Notes: generated by a model from the sequence alone, not told the origin. A stretch of 64,000 bases of DNA from Nitrosomonas ureae (GCF_900108305.1 NZ_FNUX01000013.1:29298-93297); one strand, 5' to 3'; shown: positions 1-8,155, counted from the first letter of the stretch. Translations and numbers: made by a program.

Positions 1-207
1 GCGCCTGCCAAATCGCTGGAACAGATGCAACAGGTAATTTTTAACGATTATGTGAATGCGACACTGGCCGGATTGTTTATGACAGTACTCATCAGCATGC
101 TGATATTCGGAACCAGAACTGTATTGCAGGCGCGCATCATTCGCCACCCCACCACCCAAGAGGCGCCTTTCGAGCTCTTGCCCGCGCACGCGGTATCAGA
201 AAAATAA
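1..207 (+). CDS. cstA: Carbon starvation protein CstA, C-terminal end (partial)
   Basis: This is the last 68 codons of a gene that begins upstream of the window. The frame is open from base 1. The visible part has one hydrophobic helix (about residues 20-35 of the fragment) and a hydrophilic tail, as at the C-terminus of CstA-family inner-membrane peptide or pyruvate transporters. The identification leans on the next gene, which encodes the YbdD/YjiX small protein that usually follows cstA; the fragment alone is too short to prove the family. The two genes are about 18 bp apart and probably cotranscribed. Confidence 0.7.
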   Translation, partial: APAKSLEQMQQVIFNDYVNATLAGLFMTVLISMLIFGTRTVLQARIIRHPTTQEAPFELLPAHAVSEK

Positions 208-225
208 TGATTGGAGAACAAGATC

Positions 226-426
226 ATGTTCAGACAAATTACTCAAACCATACACCGGATTTCACAAAGCATGCGATTGATGGTCGGCGTGCCCGAATAC
301 AGCACGTATGTTGAACACATGAAAAATGCACACCCTGACCGATCCATCATGTCTCACGCGGAATTTTTTCGCGAGCGTCAGGAAGCTCGTTATGGAAGTA
401 AGGGAAGAGTCAATCGCTGCTGCTAG
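226..426 (+). CDS. ybdD: YbdD/YjiX family (DUF466) small CstA-associated protein
   Basis: This 66-residue protein has the family hallmarks: a VGxPxYxxYVEHM segment, then HPD, then EFFRERQEARYG, and a C-terminal Cys-Cys. Family members are encoded directly after CstA-type carriers and are thought to act with them. The frame is open from a TTG at 211, but ATG 226 is preferred because GGAG at 213-216 sits 9 bases upstream of it and the shorter protein has the usual family length. No catalytic residues can be assigned. Confidence 0.88.
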   Translation: MFRQITQTIHRISQSMRLMVGVPEYSTYVEHMKNAHPDRSIMSHAEFFRERQEARYGSKGRVNRCC

Positions 427-521
427 ATGGCCTTTAATCATGAAATTATAGCGTCTTAGGGAAGCGCTGATTAATTGGCTGCACGAGCGAATCACTTCGT
501 TGCACAGTACCCGCGCCTGTT
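427..521. other. Short intergenic stretch with a possible repeat fragment
   Basis: This gap separates the convergent ybdD and symporter genes. From about 461 the sequence AAGCGCTGATTAATTGGC resembles the terminal sequence of the palindromic element at 8022-8151 (ACGCTGAATAATTTGG). It could be a decayed end of that family. The match is short and imperfect. Confidence 0.3.
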
Positions 522-1829
522 TCACTGCTTAACATGAGGCAGTTCTATGGGATTCACTGCTCCGGCATCGGGATCATTAAAAGTTTCCATTGATATATTG
601 CCTTCACTACGCGCAACAATCACAGCAACGACGGCATCTCCCGTGATATTGGCCGCAGTGCGCATCATGTCCAGAAAACGATCCACACCCATGATCAACG
701 CAATGCCTTCAACCGGCAATCCCACCTGATTGAGAACCATGGCCAGCATAATGAGCCCGGCGCCAGGCACGCCCGCAGTACCGATAGACGCCAGCACCAA
801 CATGCCGATGATTGTCAGATAATCCGTCAAGCTCAGCTCAATACCATAAATATTGGCAATGAACACCGTTGCAACGCTTTGCATGATGGCTGTGCCATCC
901 ATGTTGATGGTTGCACCCAAAGGCACAACAAATGAGGCCGTCGAATTATCCACGCCCATACGCTTTTCAACCGTTCTGAGCGTGATGGGTATGGTCGCTC
1001 CGGAGCTGGATGTACTAAATGCAAAAATCTGGGCCGTACGCATTTTCTTAAGAAACTGTATTGGATTGACTCGCCCGAGAAATTTCAATAACGCCATAAG
1101 CGTAACGGTTACATGACAAATCAGCACCAAAATAACGATCCCAAAATAACCGATCATTGGCAGAATCAAATCAATTCCTTGTAGCGCAAAATTCTTCGCC
1201 ATTAATGCAAATACCCCATAGGGTGCAATAGACATGACAACATTCACCATCTGCATCATGACGTCATTCATTTTTTCAGCGCCATCAATTAAAGTGCGTC
1301 CGCGCTCACCGAGCATCAGCAAGCAAATTGCAAACAGAATAGTAAAAAAAATGATTTGCAGCATGTCACCTTCTGCAAAGGCTGCTACCGGATTACTGGG
1401 AACAAGATCAATAAGGACTTGTGTTATGGCTGGTGGCTCAGGTGCTACAAATTCCGTCTGAGCGCCTGGAATCAGCTTAAAATTTTTACCGGGGTCTATA
1501 GTGACAGAAACAAGAAGAGCCAACAGAATGGCGAGTGCAGTAGTGAACAGAAAAAGGCAAAAAGCCTTGATACCCACCCGGCCCAGTTTTTTAACGTCGC
1601 CAATACCGCAAACACCACCAATCAATGAAAAGGTTACTAATGGAACAACCAGCATTTTCAATAAATTAATGAAAATTACGCCCACCACATGAAACAAGCC
1701 ATGTACAAAATAATCCTGAATGAACGCGACGTCATCGGCAAAGGTATTAATCAAACTACCCAGCAATAAGCCGGCAATCATCCAAATAATTATTTTTGTA
1801 GTCATATTCATGAACCATCGGAAAGACAA
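522..1829 (-). CDS. Dicarboxylate/amino acid:cation symporter (DAACS, GltP/DctA-like)
   Basis: The product is an inner-membrane secondary carrier taking up glutamate, aspartate or C4-dicarboxylates with Na+ or H+. It has the expected length (about 430 residues), multiple hydrophobic helices, the serine-rich SSSGAT re-entrant hairpin, the NMDGTA motif of the helical substrate and cation site, and a MRTAANITGD segment that coordinates the substrate amino group in this family. The longest frame starts at 1829; internal Met codons at residues 7 and 9 are equally plausible starts. It stands alone, convergent with ybdD. The exact substrate cannot be read from the sequence. Confidence 0.93.
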   Translation of the reverse strand: MSFRWFMNMTTKIIIWMIAGLLLGSLINTFADDVAFIQDYFVHGLFHVVGVIFINLLKMLVVPLVTFSLIGGVCGIGDVKKLGRVGIKAFCLFLFTTALAILLALLVSVTIDPGKNFKLIPGAQTEFVAPEPPAITQVLIDLVPSNPVAAFAEGDMLQIIFFTILFAICLLMLGERGRTLIDGAEKMNDVMMQMVNVVMSIAPYGVFALMAKNFALQGIDLILPMIGYFGIVILVLICHVTVTLMALLKFLGRVNPIQFLKKMRTAQIFAFSTSSSGATIPITLRTVEKRMGVDNSTASFVVPLGATINMDGTAIMQSVATVFIANIYGIELSLTDYLTIIGMLVLASIGTAGVPGAGLIMLAMVLNQVGLPVEGIALIMGVDRFLDMMRTAANITGDAVVAVIVARSEGNISMETFNDPDAGAVNPIELPHVKQ

Positions 1830-1932
1830 GCGCAGCCCGCTATTAAATCAGTGTCTGATCAGCTGGAAAGCATGCGGCTAGACAATCAATAACGCCTGAC
1901 ACAAAGAATGACTGGGCATCCGGCGATCAAAC

Positions 1933-1962
1933 TAGAACCGCATAGAACCGCATAGAACCGCA
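1933..1962. repeat. Three tandem copies of a 10-bp unit
   Basis: The unit TAGAACCGCA occurs three times head to tail between suhB and the symporter gene. No function is evident; copy number could vary by slippage. Confidence 0.9.
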
Positions 1963-1986
1963 TGCAGATCCATCATAGACCTAAAG

Positions 1987-2817
1987 CTAAATTGACTTGG
2001 CCGAGCGTTGCACTTCGATCAGCTCAGGTGTGAGATGAGGCGCAATCACCTGAAGCAATTGCGCGAAAACCTTGGGATTTCCGGCAATAATTTGCCCACT
2101 CTCCAAGTGCGTCCCATTGCCTTCCAGATCGCCCACCAATCCACCTGCTTCAGTAATGAGCAGGCAACCGGCGGCCATATCCCATGGCGCCAGCCCCATC
2201 TCCCAGAAACCATCATAACGCCCCGCCGCGACATAAGCCAGATCCAGCGCGGCGGAACCCGGCCGCCGAATTCCCGTGATGCGTGGCACGATATCTCTCA
2301 GCATGGCAAAGTAAGCGTCAATGTGTGTCAGGTCGCGGAATGGCAAGCCGGTGCCGATCAAACACTCTTCAAGCTTGGTGCGTTTGCTGACACGAATCCG
2401 GCGATCATTTAAAAAAGCCCCTCCCCCTCGGCTCGCGGTAAACAATTCATTGTTATTAGGATCGTAAACCACTGCATGCGTCAGAGCACCTTTATGCCTC
2501 AATCCGATGGAAACCGAATACTTTGGGAAACCATGCAGAAAATTGGTCGTGCCGTCCAGCGGGTCGATAATCCATTGATAGTCCGAATGCTTATGATCAC
2601 CCTGGCGCCCGCTTTCTTCCGCCAGAATCGCATGATCGGGATAAGCTGCGAGCAAGACCTTGATAATGGCCTCTTCAGCTGCGCCGTCCACTTCACTGAC
2701 ATAATCGCTGTGTGATTTTTTTGATACAGTAAGCAAATCCAGATTCTGGGAAGCCTTATTAATAATATTACCGGCGCGGCGTGCAGCTTTCACTGCAATA
2801 GTCAACATTGGATGCAT
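1987..2817 (-). CDS. suhB: Inositol-1-monophosphatase family protein SuhB
   Basis: This is a Mg2+-dependent phosphatase of the IMPase superfamily. The metal-binding motifs are present: AEESG at residues 66-70, then [12 protein letters not shown] at 82-93 with Asp85 and Asp88, and the distal WDMAAG...EAGG segment. The length of 276 is close to E. coli SuhB, which also associates with the Nus/rRNA antitermination complex. The gene is monocistronic. The start [13 protein letters not shown] matches the family N-terminus. It is divergent from the regulator gene at 3261. Confidence 0.95.
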   Translation of the reverse strand: MHPMLTIAVKAARRAGNIINKASQNLDLLTVSKKSHSDYVSEVDGAAEEAIIKVLLAAYPDHAILAEESGRQGDHKHSDYQWIIDPLDGTTNFLHGFPKYSVSIGLRHKGALTHAVVYDPNNNELFTASRGGGAFLNDRRIRVSKRTKLEECLIGTGLPFRDLTHIDAYFAMLRDIVPRITGIRRPGSAALDLAYVAAGRYDGFWEMGLAPWDMAAGCLLITEAGGLVGDLEGNGTHLESGQIIAGNPKVFAQLLQVIAPHLTPELIEVQRSAKSI

Positions 2818-3260
2818 GATTTTGATTCAGAATTTAACGAAAGAAAAGACAGTGATTTTAATATGAATCGCGCTTACCCGCTGTCATTATTGAAATGAAG
2901 GAATTGCAATAGCCAATATGGTTAACATCTCTGATTGTATTGATCGTTGATCATTGCCGCTGGTCCCATCTGTGTTAATGAGAAGAGGCATTGATTTATG
3001 GCCCAGAACCCGTACCTTATAAGTACTTCAAGAATTCCGCAGGATCAACCTATTCTGTCAGTAGATCACAAAATATTACCGCACGCTTTGGGACAAATGC
3101 CATCTATTTAACCTTAGGCGTATCTGTTACAATTTTACAATAATAAAGATAGCTATTATGTATTCATTCAATATGTAATCGCGCTATGCTCAAAAATTAT
3201 TCAGGCCGAAAATACTGCTCATTCAACTGAGCCTGTTGCAGTTTATAAACAATAAAAAGC
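2818..3260. other. Regulatory intergenic region between suhB and the LuxR-type regulator
   Basis: This 443-bp divergent region has no convincing gene. It holds the conserved box and -10 element annotated at 3091-3133. A sequence at 2907-2925 (CAATAGCCAATATGGTTAA) recurs almost unchanged at 27993-28010. AT-rich DNA lies between the -10 element and the start codon, giving the regulator an untranslated leader of roughly 120 nt. Confidence 0.6.
3091..3133 (+). promoter_or_regulatory. Candidate regulated promoter of the LuxR-type regulator gene
   Basis: The box GGACAAATGCCATCTATTTA (3091-3110) is followed after 17 bases by TACAAT (3128-3133). The same box with one mismatch, the same 17-bp gap and the same TACAAT lie before the multicopper oxidase operon (4017-4059). 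No good -35 hexamer is present where one would be expected; the end of the box occupies that place. This is the layout of an activator-dependent sigma-70 promoter, and autoregulation by the downstream gene product is the simplest inference. Confidence 0.6.
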
Positions 3261-4004
3261 ATGATTGAGCAATCTCATTCAGATATACGCATTCTGGTCG
3301 CTGAAAGCTTTGAGCTTGTACGTTTGGGATTGCGCTCATTATTTGATAATCACACCAATATTCGCCTGGTTGCAGAAACCAGCCAACTCGATGATCTGTT
3401 TAATTTGACCGAACAACATAAGCCGGACATCATCCTGATGGATTTACTCCTGAGCGGCAATAACAATGATTATGTGAAGCATATTATCCAATTGCTGCGG
3501 ACTTCCCCGCGCAGCAAAATACTGGCTTTTTCTAATCACAATAGTGAACAAACTCATCTACAAACATTCCGGTCCGGTGCGGTGGGCGTGATCAGCAAAA
3601 ACGGCTCAACAGATCTTTTACTAAAAGCGATCATTGCAATTCATACGGGTCATGTCTGGTTTGATCGCAATATCACCAAACTGCTATGGCAATCGCAGTT
3701 TGGTTCTGATTCTGATTCAGCCACAGAAATCGAACCACAGGCTGATACTTCAACATCCCAGCAGCCCAGATTAAGCGATAGCGAACGTCACATTGCCCAT
3801 CTCGCGTGTAAGGGTTTGTCTGCTAAAGAGATAAGCGCACAACTATTTGTGACAGAAAAGACCGTACGGAACCAATTATCTGTTATTTATAGAAAAACTG
3901 GCGTCAAAAAACAAATTGAACTATGCCTCAAAGCCCCTTTATATAATTATTTTACAGAATCCCAGCGAGTCGGGACATTTAGCCCAAAAGATAGCCAAAT
4001 TTAG
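3261..4004 (+). CDS. LuxR/NarL-type response regulator
   Basis: The 247-residue protein has an N-terminal receiver domain (about 8-130) and a C-terminal LuxR-type helix-turn-helix (about 172-235, LSDSERHIAHLACKGLSAKEI onward). In the receiver, Asp61 in LMDLL is the likely phosphoacceptor and Lys113 in ISK matches the conserved lysine. The usual acidic pair near the N-terminus (VDD) is reduced to VAE, so metal binding or phosphorylation may be altered. No histidine kinase gene is adjacent. The gene lies just before the two copper-oxidase-like genes and shares a promoter box with them, so it probably controls them. Confidence 0.88.
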   Translation: MIEQSHSDIRILVAESFELVRLGLRSLFDNHTNIRLVAETSQLDDLFNLTEQHKPDIILMDLLLSGNNNDYVKHIIQLLRTSPRSKILAFSNHNSEQTHLQTFRSGAVGVISKNGSTDLLLKAIIAIHTGHVWFDRNITKLLWQSQFGSDSDSATEIEPQADTSTSQQPRLSDSERHIAHLACKGLSAKEISAQLFVTEKTVRNQLSVIYRKTGVKKQIELCLKAPLYNYFTESQRVGTFSPKDSQI

Positions 4005-4016
4005 TCCAATTTTTAA

Positions 4017-4059
4017 GGACAAATGCCTTCTATTTAGAAGAAAATGGATTTGATACAAT
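4017..4059 (+). promoter_or_regulatory. Candidate regulated promoter of the multicopper oxidase pair
   Basis: The box GGACAAATGCCTTCTATTTA (4017-4036) is 19/20 identical to 3091-3110 and is likewise 17 bases from TACAAT (4054-4059). It begins 12 bases after the regulator stop codon. Upstream, GGGACATTTAGCC at 3973-3985 is a weaker look-alike about four helical turns away. The shared architecture suggests common control of regulator and oxidase genes. Confidence 0.6.
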
Positions 4060-4224
4060 CCTCCCCCAGCTAAGATTGCGTTTTCCTTTTTGCAATCAGC
4101 CTGCTAAATCTTAAATTCCGAGTGAACCATGAATTACAAACAAAAACCGGCATTAATTTGCCGGAATACATTACCGCCGCAACTTCACTGGATATACGCT
4201 TTTTACATTAAGGAGACCTTTAAA
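4060..4224 (+). promoter_or_regulatory. Leader of the copper oxidase operon with two short hairpins
   Basis: If transcription starts just after the -10 element at 4054-4059, the leader is about 160 nt. It contains GATTGC/GCAATC (4074-4079 with 4092-4097) and CCGGCA/TGCCGG (4147-4152 with 4159-4164). The ribosome-binding site AGGAGA is at 4211-4216. An in-frame ATG at 4129 has no ribosome-binding site. No known riboswitch class was recognised. Confidence 0.35.
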
Positions 4225-5229
4225 ATGTTATTTAAGTCCGATCGGGCCAAGTGCGATACGAGGCTCATAGAAAACTCTGATGCCACCCCGGGCGTGCCGC
4301 AAAAATCATTGATAAAACGAGCTGCCGTGGCGCTCGCGCTTACTTTGTCATTATCAGCTTTGGCTCCGATCTCTGAGAGTTTCGCCGCCGAGCATATTAT
4401 TCAATTGACCGCGGAAGAAACTCAGGATGATGGCTTCGGTAACAAGTTGCTGGCTTACAAAATGTTAAGCCATAGAATTGATGGACTGGATATTACATCG
4501 CGTTATAGCTCAGAGGCCACCATCCCCGGCCCCACCATTGAGTTAACCGAAGGAGACAAAGTTAAGATCTCCATCGAGAATGCCATTTCCGGCAACGATA
4601 TTCCTGTCCCCGGAATCAGCAAGCAGGTCAGCATTCATGTGCACGGCGTTCATTACGATATTCTCAGCGATGGAACCCTTAAGGTAATTAATAAAAACTT
4701 TGATGAGGGTGCAGGCGCCGGGCTTGAAGAAACCTATGTCATCTATGAATACCAATGGAATGTTGCGCCTGGAACTGCGGGTACCTGGCCCTATCACGAC
4801 CATAATTTTGAAACCCACAACGGCGCGGAACATAAGGGGCTTTTTGGAGCAATCATCGTCAATCCGGTCGGCGTTCCCAGCTATGACAAGGAATATGTGC
4901 TTTATTTAGGCGATGATGCTTTCTGGGGCATGGAGATCAATGGCGTTAGCAAGATTCAATCAAATCATGGCGTCAATCCAACATTGGTCGCGACAAAAAA
5001 TTCCAACGTCAGATTTCATTTAATCGCTTTAGGCACTGATATTCATACCTTTGAGTTGAAAGGCTATCAATGGGTCGACCCCGGAACCGCTAATCGTATC
5101 AATCAAGTTGCAATCGGCCCGCTGGAAAAACATGTTTTCAGTGTTACTGCAAAAAATAGCACGCGTTATCAAGACAATAATTTTTCCAACAGGCTTCTGG
5201 GCATGGAAGGAAAATTTCTAGTCCAGTAA
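4225..5229 (+). CDS. Two-cupredoxin-domain multicopper-oxidase-like protein, domain-1 copper ligands only
   Basis: This is a predicted periplasmic protein of 334 residues. ATG 4225 is chosen because AGGAGA lies 8 bases upstream; the frame is open from 4129. A long N-terminal stretch precedes KR and a hydrophobic signal core (about 33-54, ending SFAAE). Cupredoxin domain 1 (about 57-215) has HVHG (His138, His140) and HDH (His191, His193), the usual type 2/type 3 copper ligands. Domain 2 (about 220-334) keeps His275 and the terminal GMEGKF but has lost the HxH pair (E-L-K instead) and the whole HCH...H motif. Alone it cannot form a complete trinuclear or type 1 centre. The next gene, 35 bp downstream, holds the missing motifs. 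Confidence 0.85.
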   Translation: MLFKSDRAKCDTRLIENSDATPGVPQKSLIKRAAVALALTLSLSALAPISESFAAEHIIQLTAEETQDDGFGNKLLAYKMLSHRIDGLDITSRYSSEATIPGPTIELTEGDKVKISIENAISGNDIPVPGISKQVSIHVHGVHYDILSDGTLKVINKNFDEGAGAGLEETYVIYEYQWNVAPGTAGTWPYHDHNFETHNGAEHKGLFGAIIVNPVGVPSYDKEYVLYLGDDAFWGMEINGVSKIQSNHGVNPTLVATKNSNVRFHLIALGTDIHTFELKGYQWVDPGTANRINQVAIGPLEKHVFSVTAKNSTRYQDNNFSNRLLGMEGKFLVQ

Positions 5230-5264
5230 GCAAAGTGTTAGGCAACTAAATATAAGGATAGAAA

Positions 5265-8015
5265 ATGAGGATTAAAGATATGCTTAGCCTGAGAGAATCA
5301 GTAACTATAATTGTTTTTGCTGTAATCACGCTCTTAATTTCACCGTTTGCTCTAGCTGCAACAACGCATAACGTTACATTGACAGCTGAAACATTGCCTA
5401 ACGGACAAGTCGGATACGCAATGGCAGGCAACCAGGCCGTCATACCTGGACCGGCTCTGTTCGTAAAGGAAGGTGATACAGTTCATGTGTCATTGACAAA
5501 TAACACCAGCATCAAAGTCGGATTTAAGGTACCTGGCCTTGCCCAATCAGGATCGAGAAAAATTAATCCTGGAAAAACTGAAAGTTACAGGATCAAGGCT
5601 AACAAAGCAGGCAGCTTCGTTTATCATGGCGATAGCAATGGCAAGGAATTGCTGGGTTTGTTTGGTGCCATCATTGTCGATAAAGCACACGGGCCGATAG
5701 ACAGTTATGTCGATGGAGACGGCAGCACAATTCCTGTCAAAGCAAATGATATCGATAAGCACTTCGTGCTATTTATGGTAGGCTCAACCTTCTGGGGAAC
5801 CGAAATTATTCCGAGTGGTGCACAACAAAAGCCACTTTGGGCCAATCCCAATCCTGGTGCCGTTGAGAATGATATCGTACGTTTCCACATCTTATCGATC
5901 GGACCCGGGCATACCTTTCACTTACATGCGCATCGGTGGCTAAAAACAGGCACCAGCGAAGTGATTGATACCAAATTGCTCGAAGAAGGAATCGATACTC
6001 ACTCCTTTACCGTCAAAGCCGGAACCGGTGTTGGTCCAGGAAACTGGCAATATCACTGTCACCTGATTGCGCACATGGAAGCAGGCATGCATGGCAGCTT
6101 CATCGTGGATCCTGTTGGTGGAGATGGTGCCAGCGTTGTCGGCGCATCGCCATACGGCAACATATTACTGGGTACAAAACCGAATGAACCTGGCGTAGTC
6201 ACTTTTGAAGTCAGCGATGAGCCGGCCAGCTGGTTCAGAAGTGCGCGCGGCGATGCCATTGTCGAACTGAGCAAACCGAGCGCCGCAGGCTCTCCGCTTC
6301 AAGGTGCGGACATTAAAACCAGATCCCTGGAAGTGATTTATCCGGGCAGTAGCGTCAACTTTATCATGTCCGATACCAATGGCGTGCATACCATCAGTTC
6401 GCTGTTGTGGCCAACCGGCGCGCAGCATATGCCTTTCGATCAAACCAGCGCTTATCGCGGCGGCGGGTTCGTCACCTTGCATACACCCGGGTTGTATGTA
6501 TTTACCTGTAAAGTGCATCCTTTCATGTTTGCTGCAGTAATCGTAGACGATCCAAGCACTAATGATGGACTGGATTTAGGCAATCCGCAAAGCAATCACA
6601 CTATTGATTTGGTCACAGGCATTAAAAACCTGCCTACCAGCAGCGATCTGGCGGTACGGCTGCTGAAAACATTCTTCATCGCCACAGCACCTGACAATTG
6701 GCAAGATTATTCATCCGGCCAGTGGAATGTAAAATATCCTAACTTACCGCTGATTACTTCGGGAGGGGTTGTGAATTTATCAGCTCTGCTTAACGTAAAC
6801 GAAGCGCTTTCTGCGGGAACGGTACCGCAGAAGCGTGGCGTTGGTGAAGTATGGGTTAATACGCAATTTGAAAAAACTGCCGGTAAGTATAAGCCTGGCA
6901 CTACCACTGTGGTTGATACGGCCAATTGGACTGTTAAACGCAAAGTTGCGCTGCCGCAGATCAACAACAATAATCCGCATAACATGTGGTCAAACCGGGA
7001 TCAGTCGGTGATTTATCAAACCCAATGGTTTGATAACAAACTTTCGATGATTGATCGTGAAAGCGGCAAATTGCTCAAAAATATTACAGTGGGATATTCA
7101 CCTTCCCACGTGATGACATTACCGACTAACGATAATATTACGATTGCGATCAATGGCGAGAATGGCATATATATGATCCCCGCAGGAAAGACAAAGGTTG
7201 AAAAGATGATGCCAACACAAGCGCATGGTCATATTTCTGCAAATCCGCACGGTCACTGGATCAGCGCCGATGGCTCCAAAATTGTGACGCCTAATATCAA
7301 TACCCACGACATCGGCATTTATGGGACCAATGGCGGTATAGAAGCCCGTACACCAACCGGAAATAATGCACCAGGCGCTCATCCGATTGCCATTGGCATG
7401 ATGCCGGATTCCAGCAAAATTTATGCTGCAAACTTGCTGCATCATACGCTGAGTGTATTGGATGGTAGTACTGGCACGCTGTTGAAGACGATCGAGCTCA
7501 TCAAAGACTACGATCCTTTGACTGGCAGCATAGTAGATAAGGATGATAATGGTGTAGAGGCAATCGGTATTCTACCGATCCAATCGCCGGTATCGCCGGA
7601 TGGTAAAGCTGTAGTTATAGCTTCAATGGGCGGACAAATCGTTATCATTGATACGGCCACTGACAAAATCGTCAAATCGCTGCCTTGCGATCCGGGCTGC
7701 CACGGTGCAAATTTTGGCGCTAAGGAAGGCGGGGGATACTATGCCTATGTCACTACCAAGTTTGGTAACAGACTCACAGTAGTTGATATCGATCCGAATG
7801 GTGATGGCGAGATATCCGATGCGGCTATTGCCGGCTATATTTCATTGGTGGATACGCATAGTACTGCCAAGGATGATATGGTCAGCGGTTTACCAGGATT
7901 CGGCGGCCAAGGAGTTCTGGCTGTGCCGAATGTTTATAATGGCTGGGTGCAGAACCTTCCTGCGCATTGGAAAGAAGGTCTGACAACTGCACAGCAAAAT
8001 CCAATCGGAGACTAA
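5265..8015 (+). CDS. Multicopper-oxidase-like protein with blue-copper domain and YVTN-type beta-propeller
   Basis: This is a predicted secreted protein of 916 residues with signal peptide about 1-31 (cut near ALA-AT) and AAGGA 6 bases before the ATG. Domain 1 (32-145) is a cupredoxin that has lost the HxHG pair (VGF) and has HGD instead of HxH. Domain 2 (165-283) keeps HTFHLHAHRW (His216, 219, 221, 223) and HCHLIAHMEAGM (264-275), the trinuclear and type 1 ligands. A third cupredoxin (about 310-430) has His375, Cys415, His418 and Met421, a plausible type 1 site. Residues about 450-916 form a YVTN/YncE-like beta-propeller with several conserved-looking His (NPHNMW, SPSHV, HGHIS, GAHP, GCHG). 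Family members with this exact order were not recognised. It is cotranscribed with the preceding gene. Confidence 0.85.
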   Translation: MRIKDMLSLRESVTIIVFAVITLLISPFALAATTHNVTLTAETLPNGQVGYAMAGNQAVIPGPALFVKEGDTVHVSLTNNTSIKVGFKVPGLAQSGSRKINPGKTESYRIKANKAGSFVYHGDSNGKELLGLFGAIIVDKAHGPIDSYVDGDGSTIPVKANDIDKHFVLFMVGSTFWGTEIIPSGAQQKPLWANPNPGAVENDIVRFHILSIGPGHTFHLHAHRWLKTGTSEVIDTKLLEEGIDTHSFTVKAGTGVGPGNWQYHCHLIAHMEAGMHGSFIVDPVGGDGASVVGASPYGNILLGTKPNEPGVVTFEVSDEPASWFRSARGDAIVELSKPSAAGSPLQGADIKTRSLEVIYPGSSVNFIMSDTNGVHTISSLLWPTGAQHMPFDQTSAYRGGGFVTLHTPGLYVFTCKVHPFMFAAVIVDDPSTNDGLDLGNPQSNHTIDLVTGIKNLPTSSDLAVRLLKTFFIATAPDNWQDYSSGQWNVKYPNLPLITSGGVVNLSALLNVNEALSAGTVPQKRGVGEVWVNTQFEKTAGKYKPGTTTVVDTANWTVKRKVALPQINNNNPHNMWSNRDQSVIYQTQWFDNKLSMIDRESGKLLKNITVGYSPSHVMTLPTNDNITIAINGENGIYMIPAGKTKVEKMMPTQAHGHISANPHGHWISADGSKIVTPNINTHDIGIYGTNGGIEARTPTGNNAPGAHPIAIGMMPDSSKIYAANLLHHTLSVLDGSTGTLLKTIELIKDYDPLTGSIVDKDDNGVEAIGILPIQSPVSPDGKAVVIASMGGQIVIIDTATDKIVKSLPCDPGCHGANFGAKEGGGYYAYVTTKFGNRLTVVDIDPNGDGEISDAAIAGYISLVDTHSTAKDDMVSGLPGFGGQGVLAVPNVYNGWVQNLPAHWKEGLTTAQQNPIGD

Positions 8016-8021
8016 AAAAAA

Positions 8022-8151
8022 CGCTGAATAATTTGGCGAGCAAGATGAGATGCAAGGCAGGCGGAGCAAAGGCAAATGAGACCTATCCTAGGGTGATAGG
8101 CGAATTTTCGAGCACCGCCTGACGCAGTATTGCACAGACAATTGTTCAGCG
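8022..8151. repeat. Palindromic MITE-like element between convergent genes
   Basis: The 130-bp segment has inverted ends, CGCTGAATAATT on the left and AATTGTTCAGCG on the right (10 or 11 of 12 matching). Inner arms pair imperfectly (AGGCGGAGC with GCACCGCCT), and there is a perfect central stem CCTATC/GATAGG. No open frame is present. It ends 4 bases from the stop codon of the glucan synthase gene and starts 6 bases after the stop of the copper protein. It may therefore also act as a two-way transcription stop. The inverted ends suggest a non-autonomous mobile element. Confidence 0.6.
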
Positions 8152-8155
8152 CCTC

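Noticed and set aside
2998..3060. Possible tRNA-like segment upstream of the regulator
   Set aside because: No acceptor stem, anticodon arm or T-loop consensus could be drawn.
4129..4224. Extended N-terminus of the first copper protein
   Set aside because: No ribosome-binding site precedes ATG 4129, whereas AGGAGA lies before ATG 4225, and the signal peptide follows the latter.
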